Below are positions 13,376-26,992 of a stretch of DNA of 64,000 nucleotides, one piece after another. Source of the DNA: Klebsormidium nitens (taxonomy: Eukaryota; Streptophyta; Klebsormidiophyceae; Klebsormidiales; Klebsormidiaceae); assembly GCA_000708835.1 (NCBI GenBank), contig DF236975.1, positions 206,974 through 270,973 on the forward strand, read 5' to 3'. The position numbers were made by a program, and so were the translations under genes. How positions within the stretch are numbered: position 1 is the stretch's first letter; every line of letters starts with the position of its first letter. The notes below the pieces were generated by a model that was not told the DNA's origin, searched no databases, and saw only the letters and a list, made by a program, of their open reading frames with translations.

Positions 13376-16300
13376 ATGGCTGCACACCGAGCCCAAGCGC
13401 AGGCGGCTGGAGGGGAAGGCCAAACGAAGCTTGTAGACCTGTGCTCTGGCGCGCTCTTAAAGAAAATTGGCGCCAACGCTGACAAGCTTACGGCGACCTT
13501 CTGCTATGGTGGCGCTGTGGACATCCCGTTAGATGGTCTGAAGCTGTTCTACATGCAGGTAAGACACAGTCATGTGCAGATGCTTTGTTCACTCTTGCAA
13601 CTTACTTGGAGATCAGAAGGTCCTGCTACTACGATCATTGCAGGCTTCTGATCTCAACCATAGAGCTGACAACTTTTGTATGATCAAGAGAATCATTCAG
13701 AATGCAGTATGCATTCTAGATTCTTCCAGCAAGGTTTTGGATGCTGGTGAGACGTGACGTTGTAAGTAAACGTTTGCTACTCTACATGATAAGGCACGAA
13801 TAAGAGAAAAGCACGATTGCATAGTCTCTGCAGCGCTTGCAAACGGATGCTCCTTGTTATCTCTGGAAGAATCATGTCAATGAGGTATCCTGTACTTGGT
13901 GCAGACCAAGAACGACCAAAACCAGGCGAAGATTCTTGACATCCCTGTGCAAAGAGGTCGGGAGGAAGACTTCCTGGATTTGTTGAGCGCTTGTGAGGTA
14001 GCCACTTTTGGAAGGAGAAAGGAGGATGTCCTGGACCCTTCGTATAGGTAATCCAAAACATTCTTATGTTCCTCGTTTGGAATTATTACCACTCTGATCA
14101 TAAATTTCAACCTTATCTTTGACATGTGCTCTTCCTGGACGTACTTCAAAACTAGGGCAGAAGCAAAAGTAGATTCCATATCTTGCACGCGGATCTGCAT
14201 CTGCCTCACAGCTTTGGGCAATTTCTGGATCAACAAGTGAAATCAAACAGCGCTTTGTTGGTCTGCATTTGTTCGGAAAGATCTTCAGACTATCTTCATG
14301 CAGAACTTGTTCTTCTGGTCCCCTGTTTCTGAAAATGAAAGCAACGCAACTTCTGCAATGCTTTTGTCAACAAACTTTGACTCACTCTGCTCATTACTGG
14401 CCATCGCAGAGCTCTTCACTGTGGTTGGAATCAGAATCCCAGTTCCGTTTCTGACTCACAGCCAGATGGTACCTGTGCAGGAAGGCCCTCAAGCTCGGCA
14501 AGGACTACTCTTGTACCTTCAACCTTTCTGAGTACAGCATCCTGTCCGAAGTTCAGCGGGTCATGGCGCCGGACGCGCTTGGCATCAGAGCGGAGCTTCA
14601 CAAACTCAACGTGTACAGGCAAGACAGCAGCACAATCCTCGTCCGAAATCAAGGCTAGACAAAGGTCTTCCTTGATTATCTCAATTGCCACCTCCTGTCT
14701 AACCGATCAGTAAGATCTGATATAATATGAGCATTCTTGGCAACGTTTTGGGTCGCTGCTTTCTGGAAGTAATAATCTGTGCCAATCTTTCTTAAAAGCA
14801 TGCTGCAAAGTCCTCCAAGGTCATTGCAAGCCTTTATCAGAGATATTCTACACTCGAGTTAAGGACACGCAGCGTTTGTTTCACACCCTGAGCAGCATAA
14901 CCAGCATCTATGACAGCCCTCTCTCAGATCGAGCGCCCTTCTATCGACCGCCTGTCTTCTGCTTCTTGCAGAACCGGGGACTTCTTCAAGAGCCACGTGG
15001 ACACCCCGCGCCGCGAAGACATGTTTGGCTCGCTGGTGGTGTGCCTGCCGTTTGAGCACGAAGGGGGGGAGCTGCACATCCGCCACGGCAGCGTGACGTC
15101 AGTCATTGACTGGAGCAGCAAGTCGGGAAGCGCCATCCAGTGGGTCGCGCTCTACTCCGACTGTGAACACGAAGTAAGAATTTTGTTAGTCTCGGATTCA
15201 GAGGGGTCGCTTGAGTACACGCAGATGTGCGCGCGTGAATCATACACTTCTAGGACACTTCTTCGGCTCCTCAGAGCACGTGCTTCTGATCTAAAAGACG
15301 CTACTTCCTCACTGATGGCTTCGACATCCGTGTATCTGGCAAAGACTGAGCAGGTGGAGGTTTCATAACAATTTCTTATGACATGCTCAAGCGGCCGAGG
15401 GAAAAACGTGTCTTCACAAAGCTTTCTCAAGGTCTAGTTTGCAACTTCTCAAAGGTCCAGACTCGGATCCTAACGGAGTCTTCGGCCTTGTGTCAGGTCA
15501 AAGAGGTGACGCGCAACTATCGCGTCACGCTGACGTACAATCTCTACGCGGACATCAATTCCCCCAAACCCGAGAGGCCGTTTGGAACATCGTCGGATGT
15601 GCGCCACGTGCCCCTGTACCAGACACTCGTAGATGCGCTCGGCCAGCAGAGCTTTATGTACGACGGTGGCCGGCTCGGCTTCATGTGCCAGGTATCTCTT
15701 TCCGTCTTGCGCGGTTCCCGTCCGCGATCGTCCCTTGGAACGAAGGTCCTCGATTGAGTGCTATGTTGTTTCTCCTGAAGTTGGACCGGAGGGCCTCAGA
15801 GTTTACTGGAAGTTGATTAGCATTGAGGCATCGGTTCCCGCCACGTCCCGTCCCATTATGAGCCTACCACGTGAGAGCCGGTTCTCCATCTCGTCTTATG
15901 CAGTCCTTGGTCTGGATGACACCCTGTCTTCACCCCACTTTGCAGCAGTCGAAATCACGCGGCCCAACCCTCTAACAAGCAGTCACTCAGCTAAAATATT
16001 TCCTGATGCTTCTTCCAGCACCGCTACCCGCATACGAGCCACGCCTTTGCCGAGCGCCCCGCGCCGCTCCTGAAGGGCGCGGACGCCGTCCTGTTTGCGG
16101 TCGCGAAGGCGCTCGGTTTGCACGTCCGATTCGTACACCTGTACAAGCTGGAGGCCGGGTCGAACGAAGAGGAAGACAAGATGGCACCCCTCTCAGTTTC
16201 CGGACCGGATTTTGACGATCATGACGTGCCAAGAAAGGAAGTCGTCCGAGCTGATGATCCGCACTTCCAAGCGGACGGCTTCAAACCCGTCAGCGAGATG

Positions 16301-16651
16301 AGCGGGGCGGTGACGCGGGAGCGGTTCACCCAAGGACACGTTGGCCCGAGTTACGACGACCGTGCTCTGGTAGACGTCCTGACGCCACTGACCGGAGTCA
16401 ACTACGTTGAGAGCTGGACGAATCTGTGCAAGACGAGCGAGTTCAGAAGGTGCTTTACTTCGATGGAAATGGAGCGCCAGAAGGACATCCACTGGTGTAT
16501 TGGCGACACCCGATTCTGGGACGTTGGCAGATTTACGCCGGCATATGGAAACGAGTGCTGTGTCAACTACTTCTACTGCGCGGCGGCCATGCTTGTTTCC
16601 GTTCCCAAGTGGGGCCAGGATCGCCAACAGGCCTTTGAGAGGTTCCGATGA
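13376..16651 (+). CDS. 2-oxoglutarate/Fe(II)-dependent dioxygenase, prolyl-4-hydroxylase-like
   Basis: Exons 13376-13558, 13905-14047, 14481-14618, 14972-15173, 15497-15691 and 16019-16651 join in frame to 497 residues with a proper ATG and stop. The double-stranded beta-helix core is visible. The proximal iron ligands are His163 and Asp165 in the SHVDT motif, the distal ligand is probably His221 in the CEHE motif, and the 2-oxoglutarate-binding Arg is probably Arg231 in NYRVTLTYNLY. Upstream motifs ATFGRRKEDVLD and the C-terminal YGNE...AAAM segment belong to a family I know from fungi and algae with no defined substrate. Residues 1-61 are a leader without an obvious signal peptide. The third intron uses a GC donor (14619-14620). 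The expected activity is oxidative hydroxylation of a protein or small molecule; the substrate cannot be read from sequence. Confidence 0.85.
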
Positions 16652-19265
16652 AGGGGTTGGGCAATTTGGATCTCAAAGGATCGTGGATGTCATCGAGAAC
16701 TGGAAGTAGGTGTAGGTGCTGAGGTATATCTGCAGGAAAGCCAGGTTGACGGTGCGGTCGAATCCAAAGGATTGCTACGTTGGAAGGCTGTCTGCTTCGA
16801 CGAATCGTCCTTATGTAGTCTACAGCACTTTTCACATCCTGATTCTCCTTTCGTCTGGTGATCGAGGAGCGTGACGTACAAACTTCGAGGTAAAACACAA
16901 AGCAGAGTACTATTATGATAGAATGTTTGGTTTATGGTGAAGAACTTCGAACATGCGAAATGCTCGCGAAATGCCATTTCTCAGGCTACGTGCATGCTCA
17001 ACAATCTGCTTGCTAGGATAAACAACCAGTGTGTGGAGTCCCGCTTGTACGGTGCAGTCGACAGTCGCAGCTGTAGACGGTTAAAATGAGATGTATGCTT
17101 TTTGGCATCGCACTCGCGTAAGGCATATCAGATGTTCTCGGTCGTGCTTCCTGTTACTGTAGTCACTGAAAGCTCATTGAATTCGTGCTTTGAGATGGTA
17201 CACTCAAAGAGCGATGCCGACCTCTGATGACAAGGATTGGCGTGAATTGCGACACTTTATGGGCTCCAGCAAAGTGGCTAGGCAAATACTCAATATAGGC
17301 AGAGCAAATCACTGGGCAAAAATCCCTCACCTTTGTTGCAGAAAAGCTCTGTGCCATCCTCCGAAATGAATGTGGGACTGTAGGGCCAGCTCGAAGCGGC
17401 AGAGAGCCGGGTCTTGGTAGCAGAGCAGAGCAGAACCGAGAGGGGACTTGCATGACCAAAAAGCAATATACGACGCAGCTCACAGCTAATGCCAGCCAGT
17501 GGTGGTGTCGCGCCCGTGTCGCGCACCGAGAACAACGGCGTTCCTAGTGTCGATTGCCATGAGTAATCGCGAGTGCTGTCCTTATAACCTGTTCTAGAAA
17601 GCTGTGATCTGCTGCAGAAAAACCCACAGAAGCGTGCTAATTTGCTGAAGTTGGCAAGCTTACGGGGCATTTTCGCCAATAAAGTCGATGTGCTTTGCAG
17701 ACGGTGTGCATTGGGAGAAACGACATCTGTAAAATGCTGAAATGCGCCGGGTGACATCAGCCTTGATCTCAGTAGAGGACTGCAGTACCGGTAGCTACTA
17801 GTACCGTAGTATGATACTAGTACAGGTCTTCTGTTCTGTGCATTTCTTATTGTGGTGGAGCTCCCCGAGGATCCCATCGAACGTTCAATCATTGAACAGG
17901 TGGCCTCGCGGTTTAGTCAGCACCGGCCAAAAGTGGTTCTGAACCGTCCGATAGAGCCAAAATCGTAGAACACGGACGGCCGAAACCAAGTTGGATGTCA
18001 GCCAATGGATCCGTAACTGAAATCTGATTGATCGACTTCGAATGAAGCACGATCAACAAATTTGAACTGTAGGCTAATAAGAGGATAGCCTAGACTCAGG
18101 GTCAGAGGCTCGAACGGGTCAGACTCGAGGGTTGAGTCACGACTCGCCATGCAGCGCCGCGCGCGCCGTTCTGCGGACCCTCGCGATTAGCTGCTGTAGC
18201 TGCCAGCTCGTTCCAAGATGCAATGGAAAGAGCAATTCGAAGATGCACGTTCAGTTTGAAGTACCTGGCGGCGTCGGATCACCCAGCTCAGCATACTCTA
18301 TCCCTGAGTCCCTGACTAGTCGAAGGTTCTTTTCCTGGAATGAAAGTCAGCTTTGATTAGCATCAAAGTTGCAACTTGGTAATTCCTGGTGAAGCGGATA
18401 AGCGCAGGACCTTTTTGGCACTATGCTCTTGTAGAATCCGCTTACAAGGACTGCAAGGAAGGCTTTTACCACAAGTTCTCAGGTTCCAGACATACCCGCA
18501 GTATTTGTAAACTGCTACACAGTCAGAAGCAGCTGCAAAGGGGTGACAATGGTGAGCCATCTTCTGTAAATGATGCATGCCATGCCAGCTTTCTCCAACC
18601 CAACTTTGCAGCTTCTGGTCATTGACATAGTTTGAGAAATTGTTCAGCTTGAGCTCAACAGCAGGTTGAAAGAAGCAGCAAGAAAGTGTTGACCCGTAAC
18701 TCATGCTCTGAAGTTCAGGCAAAATAGGGCGTCCTTGCATGCTTCCTATCGCTAGCTGTGGTGTAAGGCTGGATCAAACCGGCTGGTCATGCGTCAATGT
18801 CGATAAAGTGCCCGGGTTGTAAACGAAGTTCCTTTGTTGATCCTGCAGTCTGAAGTTGAGGCCACACTACAAAGGATAAACGGCCACAAGGTGACATGAC
18901 AGTGCCTGGTCTCTCTTTCATTTTAAGCAATAGATGAAAGGATACCACCATTCAGGATCATGACATAAATCAGAATTTGGCAAGATGCTATTGGCAGCAG
19001 AGACCTGTGCAATTCTGGCAGCAAAAAGTGCTAGTTGCAACTCCCATTCCAAACTGGAAATGCGTACTGAAATACTTGAGTTGGCACATTGGGCCATCTT
19101 CCTCAACCTTGGCCCGTAGCTTGGCACCAATTATACGTCTTCTCAGCCATTGTAGAGCTCACCTTCTTTGCGCAAAGCACCGATACTGCATATGTCACTT
19201 CCAATTTATCAAGACGAGTGGTGCTGCTAAATCAAGCTTGGAACCACCTGGTGCTGTGGATGCAG
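16652..19265. other. Intergenic stretch, possibly with 5' exons of the dynein light chain gene
   Basis: A 200-codon minus frame at 17290-17892 is the longest ORF. I recognise nothing in it and its composition is ordinary, so I do not call it a gene. The missing first exon of the roadblock gene should lie toward the right of this stretch. A short + frame ending at a GT near 17888 looks faintly coding, but no join to the roadblock exons can be supported. Confidence 0.4.
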
Positions 19266-20329
19266 GGAGTCCTGGGCACCATAATCGTTGATGCTGAGGG
19301 GACGGTCCTGCGGTCCACAGTCCTTCAGGTACGCATTTGTGGCCGTGCTGCAGACCCAACCCTTTTCCTGACTTCAAAGGCAAACATTTGAGAGATTTTT
19401 CTCCTTTCTGACGATTGTTCCGCAATCAGATGAGCCGTGCCGGCTGATTCTTGACAAGCTGCCTCGAAAATTGGATAAAATGCCAGTACAATTCTACTCT
19501 CCTGACAAAGCCGGACTGCCTCAGCCGCCCTCTTTCTTTGCCATCCTCGTTTCGTTCCTTCAACATAAAACAGGGATAGATCTAGAACGGCCTCCCCGTA
19601 CCTGCAACAAGGTTCAACAGGTTCAACCACAGCTGTAAAGCAACCTGCTCTAAGGTCACACGTACGCTGCCCGCAGCTGTAAAGTTAACTATTGTCAGTG
19701 CCAACTTGCGGCGTTCTTCGCGCTCCACCTTACGATCAGAAACCTCTGTAAAGACTGTATGAGCCACGTTCCAAGCAACCGTTTGCAAGGGTTAGACGGA
19801 AATATCAATGAGGCGATTCGGCAGAACTTCGAGTCCGGTGCTAGTGCGGGTCAGTCCTGGCATGATGAGGACGAGTTTAGAACGCTACTGTCCATACAAT
19901 TCCCTTTGTTTACCATATCAGGAGAAGCGACGCAGTCATCCTTTTAACAGCAGCCCTTCGCAGAGAAGGAAGCCGTCGAGCTTTTCGGGGTTTGCTGTCC
20001 GCTGCACCCGGATCCGAGACGGCCGCCTGTCACCTGCTATCTTTAAGCGATTAGCTTTGAACGTTTGTTCTCCGGTCTGGTGTTCTCGCTTGATCTCGTC
20101 TGAAACCTCTTCCTTTTTCTTACTACAGCCTGATATGGCGGCCAAGTGTGCATCACTGATCCCCAGCTTATCCGCTATGGCGCGATCATGCGTCCGCGAC
20201 TTGGACCCCCAGAACGACCTGCAGTTTCTGCGGATCCGATCAAAGCAGCACGAGATTCTGGTAGCACCGGACAAAGACTTCACACTCATAGTCATCCAGG
20301 ACCCCACAACTTTGAAAGAAGGGGCTTGA
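19266..20329 (+). CDS. Dynein light chain, roadblock/LC7 type, 3' exons
   Basis: Two exons, 19266-19328 and 20129-20329, join in phase 0 to 87 residues ending at a TGA. The first encodes [12 protein letters not shown] and the start of the beta-sheet. The second encodes the strongly conserved end of the family: [17 protein letters not shown], then the [17 protein letters not shown] strand. Roadblock proteins are homodimeric light chains of axonemal and cytoplasmic dynein, about 95-105 residues long, so only about 10-15 N-terminal residues on an upstream exon are missing. I could not place that exon or its ATG. In a streptophyte alga this would fit flagellated reproductive cells, but that link is inference. 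Identification of the family is secure; the gene start is not known. Confidence 0.85.
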
Positions 20330-21270
20330 GTCCTGCTTGAGTCGTCGGATAAACCTCGAGAATATCTCGATTGTCACATTTGCCTTGGTTGATCGTCCGG
20401 AATGTCTGTCTGCAGTCGTCCGATGGGAATGTGGCACTCGATCAATCCGCAAATATGAAACCTACAACAAACTCTATCTTGTACGATCACGCACGGTGCA
20501 TTTTGAAGGTATGACTCACCCATGCAGCCTAAATCACTTAGCATGTGATATGATGGGACAACTACTTTGGTTAGTATCTACAATTAACCTTCTCAAGTTG
20601 CTTTAATTGAAAGGCCGACGGTCCGAATGGAAGCCACGGCGGACGTTGCTCGTCCGGCCCCAACATCATATCCCTGGTTGTTAAGCATGATCACTTCCGG
20701 CCGCGGCACATGCAGAAATACAAATTCTCGATCGATTCTGTGTGCTAAGTGCAGAGGAGTACCGTACAGCTCGTTGTCCACGTATTTGTCCGGCATCATT
20801 GACGCCATAATTCGTCTGACGCGGTACTAATACCTTGCTCTTATATTAGTAACATGCAGACTGTCAATGGTCGCCTTACGATGACAGTACAGATCATGCA
20901 AGAAAGCAAAACCACTGCTCACAGTATTTCAAAACAGGATTTCCTGAGCGAGACAGACACGTAAGTAAAGACAACCCGAATGCATCCATGTCTGCGTGTT
21001 GTTGACCGAGTTCACGAGTATCCTTGCTGCGTGAGCACAATCGCTGCTGCTCGATTAGTGAGCAACGTCTGATAGAAATAGTCAAGTGGACTTATTTCCT
21101 CTCCTTGTTTGGACCGGAGATGTACCATTTGGGTGGTTCGCTGCATACAGAACTGCTTGCTTTCCACCACAAAACTCGCTCACCGCAAGGGAACACGCTA
21201 CAGATGGACACCTCTCTAAAACACTCTAGCTAAACTCAAGGACCGACCAACAAGTACGGAACTCCTGATT
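20330..21270. other. Gap between converging genes, nothing recognised
   Basis: This stretch holds the 3' flanks of the roadblock gene (+) and of SF1 (-). Two overlapping small frames at 20593-20830, one per strand, have no recognisable pattern. Confidence 0.4.
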
Positions 21271-24200
21271 CTACTTGCCCATCTCACGCATAAACTTCTC
21301 ATACTCCGACTCCACTTTCGAAGCATCTGGGGGGGGCGGGGTCGCTGCCCCCGCCCACGGCGTCGCACCCCCCCCGGAAGGAGGAGGCGGGGGTGCCCCC
21401 CCACTGCTAGGCGGCAGCGGAGGCTGCCCGGGGGGTGGTGCACCATAGTACCCCGGGTAAGGTTGGGGGTAGCTGCCAGGAGGAGCAGCCGCAGAACCAG
21501 AGGGCGGCGCACCAGGGGGGTATGAGTAAGGGTACTGGTAGGGGGGGTACTGACCCCCCGGAGGGGGCGCCCCATAGTACGGAGGGGGTGGGTAGTAGGG
21601 CGCGGGAGCACCCGGAGGTGGGGCGCCTGCGAGCAATAGAAATGAGGGTGTCATTCTGCGGCAATGAAAGCTGCTGATCTACTTGAGCACTCCAAAGACA
21701 TCAAGTTACTGTAAGAGAGCCGGCGAATTTGTGAAGTGCACGGATCCACCAAACACACACACGTTCTGCAGGTGTTCTCATTTTATCATCTGACGGTTCC
21801 GACCCCGGTACACAGGCATCCAACGGATAGCATGGCAGCGATTACGTATGGGGACTCTCGAATAGAGTCAGTATTTCAAAACAGGCAAAGGCAAAAGGGG
21901 CCAACTCTTTGCTTCATCACAGTGCGAGATACTAAAGGGGGCGTCACCGTAACACTTTTATTGTGTGCCTTCCACAATCAGAACGCACGGCAGATGTAAG
22001 AAGGCAGTAGAGCTCTCACCTGGCGCTGGCGGTGCGGCACCCCAAGGGGGGGCCGGGGCGCCTGCTGGAGGGCCCCCCTGCGAAGAAGGTGGCTGGCCCC
22101 AGGGCGTTGAAGGGGGACCTGCAAGATAATGAGGAGGTTCAAAAGATCATCTTTCCAAGACTCGAGAGCGGAGGTGGCCACATCAGAAACTCAAGGCAAC
22201 GTCTACGAGGCCGGAGTACGACAATAAAAGGAACAGCAGACTCCTCTGGACGAAGTCTACCAATGAAATACCGGTGCAATTGAAGCTATACTGGCAGCAT
22301 AAAACTGGCAGTAATGGTGGCCTCGATTTGGCCTTCATCAGTGAACCCGCTTAAAAAAATCCCAGTATCCTCTCACTTGAAATCTGCTCTTCGTCGATCG
22401 ATCAAGCAGGGTATCCCTTTTTCGGCAGACATCGCAAATGCAATTCCCAACTGAATACCAAGTGTAACGGTTCACATGAACCACACAGTCGTGAAAACAA
22501 CCGTCCCTGTCTCAAACAACACGAAACAGTTTCAACTTTCCAACCCTCACCTCTCCCTGTGCCGGGAGGGGGCGGCCCTTGCGCCGCCGGAGGGCCGCTG
22601 AATCCCGTCTGGCCGGGGGGTCCGCTAAACCCTGATACCCTGGGTGGGCCAGGGGGACCGGAGAAGCCGGACGGGGGTCCGCTGAAACCGGTGGGGCGTC
22701 CGAGAGGGGGACGGTCGGACGGTCCGCCGGTGTTCGAGCCGGCAATGCGGACAGCGAGACTCTTGCCCTCGACGCGGAAGCCGTTCATTCCGGTGATAGC
22801 CTGCGGAAGGAGAAAGACAAGCTTTACTTGCCGAGCTACTAGAGAGGCGGGAGAGCGATTGGTAGATCGGCGGTCAAGTCAGCGACTGCCCCACCGCTTT
22901 GTCTCAAGCTCGTCGAAGCTCAAAGGCAGCTTTCTGGGTTCTCACGGGTGGCAAAATCAGTGCCAACTCTGTGACGGGTGTTCCTGACCCTCACTTCGCC
23001 GGCGTTAACAACCTGCTCTGAGTCCAAGAGGTGGTGTTGCGGCGTGTGCCGCGGCTGTCAATCCAGCGATCCCCTAAGGAGAGAATAACCGGGTTCTGAA
23101 ACAGGAAGTGGTGAACGTCCTTTCTGATACACGACGGACTCATCAAACGAAGGTGCCGCTTCAGAAATCCCCCCCCGCCCCCCTCGCAGTTCTGCAGTCA
23201 AGCTCACCTCGTGGGCTTCCCTTGCGCTCGAGAACTTCACAAACCCAAAGCCCTTGCTAATCCCCGTCGCGCGGTCCTTAATGACCTTCACTTCTTCGAT
23301 TCTGCCGTAGGGGTCGAAGAGGCGGCGCAGCTCGTCCTCGGTGATGTTGGCGGGCAGGTAGCCGATGTAAAGGTTCGAGTCGTCGTTCTCATCGCGGCTG
23401 GGGGGTCTGCCGCCACTGGAAAACGGGGGGGCCCTGCAGAGAGGGCGGGCATTACAACAAGAAGGATGGTCGGAGGAAACTCAGAATTGACCACAAACTA
23501 GCATTTGACCGATTTAAACAGCGAACAGAAGGCAGGGACAAGCGAAACTGGGTTCCACAGATGCTGAGCCCTGGATGAAGCTCGCTGTCATTTGACACAA
23601 ACGTGTTTGGCTTGATGAGGCAGCAGGTGAGTGCGGAGATGCTTAGAGAAAAGGCAACGAGAGGACAAAGCGAATGAGTGGGCGTCGCCTCTTAACCGTT
23701 TTGCAAGACCTCCGTTGCCATATTGGTTTGATCTGCCTTCCTCTAAGAGCAGAAGCTTGCACGTCAAGAAGTGACAAGCAACAGCTGGCGTGCGAACCCC
23801 AACCCGCCCCACGTCTGCAACACCTAACTTTATGCTGCACAATTATCAATCACGAAGTCCGAGAGAAACCACTAGCTATTATGCATTCTGACGCACCTGC
23901 TATCTCTCGGCGGCCCCGAGAAGCCCAGCCCCTCTCTCGGCGGGCCGTTGCTGAAGCCCGTGACCCTTGGGCCGCGATCGCCGAATGGCGGAGCGCCACC
24001 TGGCATCGCGGGGCGCCCGTCGCGGCCGGCGGCGTCAGCGGGGTTGCCGCCGAGCTCCGCCAGGAAGCTCTGGTACTCGTTGTCCATTTGGTGGCCGACC
24101 TTAGTGTCCTGTAAAGAAGAGTAGAATGTTTCGAGATCGCACTGAAAGTACGCTAAAAAAAACATGCATTATGTTAAAAGGGGTGACTGTAAGGGGGACG

Positions 24201-26992
24201 GGTGGAGTAGCTTTGGGGATCGAGGGTAGGTACAAGCGCAGAGAGGTTTGACTCTGGGTTCGTGTTCATCAAAAGAACGAGAGCCCCTGATCCCTGATGG
24301 TAGAGTTGCAAGCAACGTTTGGCCTCCACTCGAGGGACCTCTGACGAGCAGAACAATTTCTCAGTGTGTCATGCCGCCAACTCGAAGCTCAAGCGGGATG
24401 TGACATACAACGGACTTGCTGTCCCGCAGCACCAGCTGACCCAGGACACAGGACTCACAGACCCTAACTCACAGAAGAAGTGTTTTGAGTTGAGCGTGCA
24501 ACGAGCGAAATGTTGACGGTAGCTTACCTTCATCGGACAATCGATGGTGGGATGGCCTCCATCTCCGCAAATGCGGCAGGTCACTCCCTCGGCCTTGTAC
24601 GTCGAGTTGCGGGTCGGGCAGTCATACTGCCGGTGACCTGGCTCGCCACACAGCCGGCAGTACTCGTCATCGCGCAGCGTTCCTGTATAGAAAGTCGGAA
24701 GGCGTCAGCTTTCGGGTGAAAGCTTACATAAACAGGTCCGCAACAGAATTAATAAAAGTCACGCAGTGCGAAATCGAAATGCTGGAAGATGCTCTTGTGG
24801 GCCTGGGAATCTAAGGACAATTGCGGGAAACCATGCGTCCGAGCCTGGGCAGTCTACATACTAGGTGAAAGGGCAAATGACGACAAATCTGCTCGATTGG
24901 GCGAGCCAGCAGTGGGAGTGAACCAGGGGGACAAGCTGAGCAAGGTACGACATCGAGTTACTGCTGCCGCCGCTGCGACCAAGCTGGGCCCGAGCAACAG
25001 TCACATACGCCCTGGCCCACAGCATTGAAATGAGTTCCGAAAATACCCATGGGAAGAGTTACAAGAGGGATTGCCCTCTGCAGGGATTAAAAACAAGAGC
25101 CACGAGACGGCAACTGAAGAGCCTATTCGCACAAGCTCATGCACCCGTTCCTCAATCGAGCACTCCCACGCTTCCCCTTAATCAGAATTCCTTTGATACC
25201 CCAATATCAAACCCCTCAAAGCAAAACCAGACTTTCTGCTCAGATATGGACAATTAAGTGGACATGGCAAACAAAACCTGCAATGTCGTCTCTTACCATT
25301 GAGCGCCGCCAGCTCGAGCAGCTGTGTGCGCTTGTGCTCGTTGGCGCCCTCCTCGACAGGTGTCAGCAGCTTTTGCACCATATTAGCCGCTCTTTCAAGG
25401 GAGTCGTCATCATCCGCCTGGATGAACACGTGCAGATCCTCGTTCTCCGACGGATCCGGCTTGGCATCCTTGCGCAGGTTCTGCAAGGGTTTCAAAATCG
25501 AAAGGGTTAGGAGGGAACCCGCACAGGGTTAAAATAGGAATCGCAGTGCTCATCTGAACTGTACCATGAAAAAGGACAAGAATGATGTGTAGTAGAATTC
25601 CCTCTAGACTGCACAATCATCACAATTTGGCAAGCCGTTTCACACGAACGGGAACAGATCGACTAGAAAGCACCAGAAGGTTGCAACCGAACGCAGATGG
25701 AAGCCGCACAGACAAAGCCCGTACCTGCGAGCGTCCTTCCTTCACCGACCCCTTTCCTCGGATCGCAATCTTGCATCCGGTCTCCTTCTCCATGCGCTTC
25801 TGCGTATTCCCGCGGGGACCGATGATGAGGCCAATGAAGTTGTACCCAGGGTATTCCTTCAGAGGAATGAACAGCTTGCGCGTCTTCTTCTCGGGCTTGT
25901 AATCGGCCGGGGGCTTGTAGGTTGGGCTCTTGCGTATGAGCTCAGCAATGACGTCCTGTAACAAGGAAAGCAAGCAGATTGCTACGATCCACGAAAGCAC
26001 CCTTTGTGGACTTGGTGCAGAGCAGCAACTGTGATTGTTATTGCTCAGAGCCATCGTCCTATGCGCAAATCAGGGGCTAAGGACAACGCAAGGTCAAAAA
26101 TCACAAAAAACAAATCAACTCCAATGTGCAAGCGAACAACCACCTTCAACAGGAAGTTGACAGTTACTGCAGAAAGAATACAGAAAGTGGACAAGGTACT
26201 GCAGAAAGAAGGGCTGGCAGAACCGCTCTCATGGTGGCACACTATCTTTGTTGATGACCAGCAACCGATTCCCAGTGCTTATGCCATCCTTGCGACAACA
26301 AGAGCACCACGAGCGCCTGCGCAAACCCAACTCACCGATCGGCGCTTCATGAGCTTCTCGCGCATTCGGACCTCCCGCGTATTGACCCTGTGCCCCAGGT
26401 TGTCGTACATCGGCTCCGGCGACGGCGATCGCTGCTCGGGCGGCACATACACATCGACCACCTCCCCCGTTTGCAGCTTGCGGTTGATTTCATTCAGTTC
26501 CGCATTCAGCGCCTGCACCTCCGGATTCAAATCCTCTCCCCCCATAAGCTCCTTCACAAACGCCGGCAACTGGATCGGAGGCAGCCCAGGGATCGTGATC
26601 TTGGGCTCGTCCGCTGGCTCCCACCGGCTCTTCCTCTTCTTCGTACCCCCGTCTGATTGGTTTGCCGCCTCGGCCGGGTCCGGGCCCCACCGGCTGCGCC
26701 GCTTCCTGCCTCCCCCGTCGCTCGACGGCGTCTCCGGATTACTCCCCCCGTTGCTCTGGCCGTTTGCATGCTGCTCAGACGGCTCTGGAGGAGGTGGCTG
26801 CTGCCAGGCTTGGTTGCCCTGCTCGGGGGGGTACTGAGGAGGAGGAGGGGGGTACATCGGTGGCGGTGGAGGCGGCAATTGGTGCTCCGGTTGGTACGGC
26901 TGCTGCTCCTGACCCCCCCAGCCAGTGCCGTTTCCCCCCGTCTGGTTTTGCAGCTGCTCCAGGAAGGCGGCCGCTTGGGCGCCTGGATCCAT
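21271..26992 (-). CDS. SF1: Splicing factor 1 / branchpoint-binding protein, plant-type with RRM
   Basis: SF1 binds the intron branch point during early spliceosome assembly in the nucleus. Nine exons (26992-26336, 25955-25725, 25480-25297, 24682-24528, 24108-23897, 23433-23208, 22800-22551, 22118-22020, 21626-21271) join in frame to 789 residues. In order: a Pro/Gln-rich N-terminus with two RSRWGP/KSRWEP-type motifs that could serve as U2AF-ligand sites; the helix-hairpin segment (about 140-215); a KH domain with the GPRG loop at about 265-268; two CCHC zinc knuckles at about 366-379 and 393-406 (both C-x2-C-x4-H-x4-C); an RRM at about 500-575 with RNP2 LYIGYL and RNP1 [14 protein letters not shown] repeats; and a long Pro/Gly/Tyr tail. 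The added RRM is typical of plant SF1 and absent from animal and yeast forms. This is the most complete and certain model in the window. Confidence 0.95.
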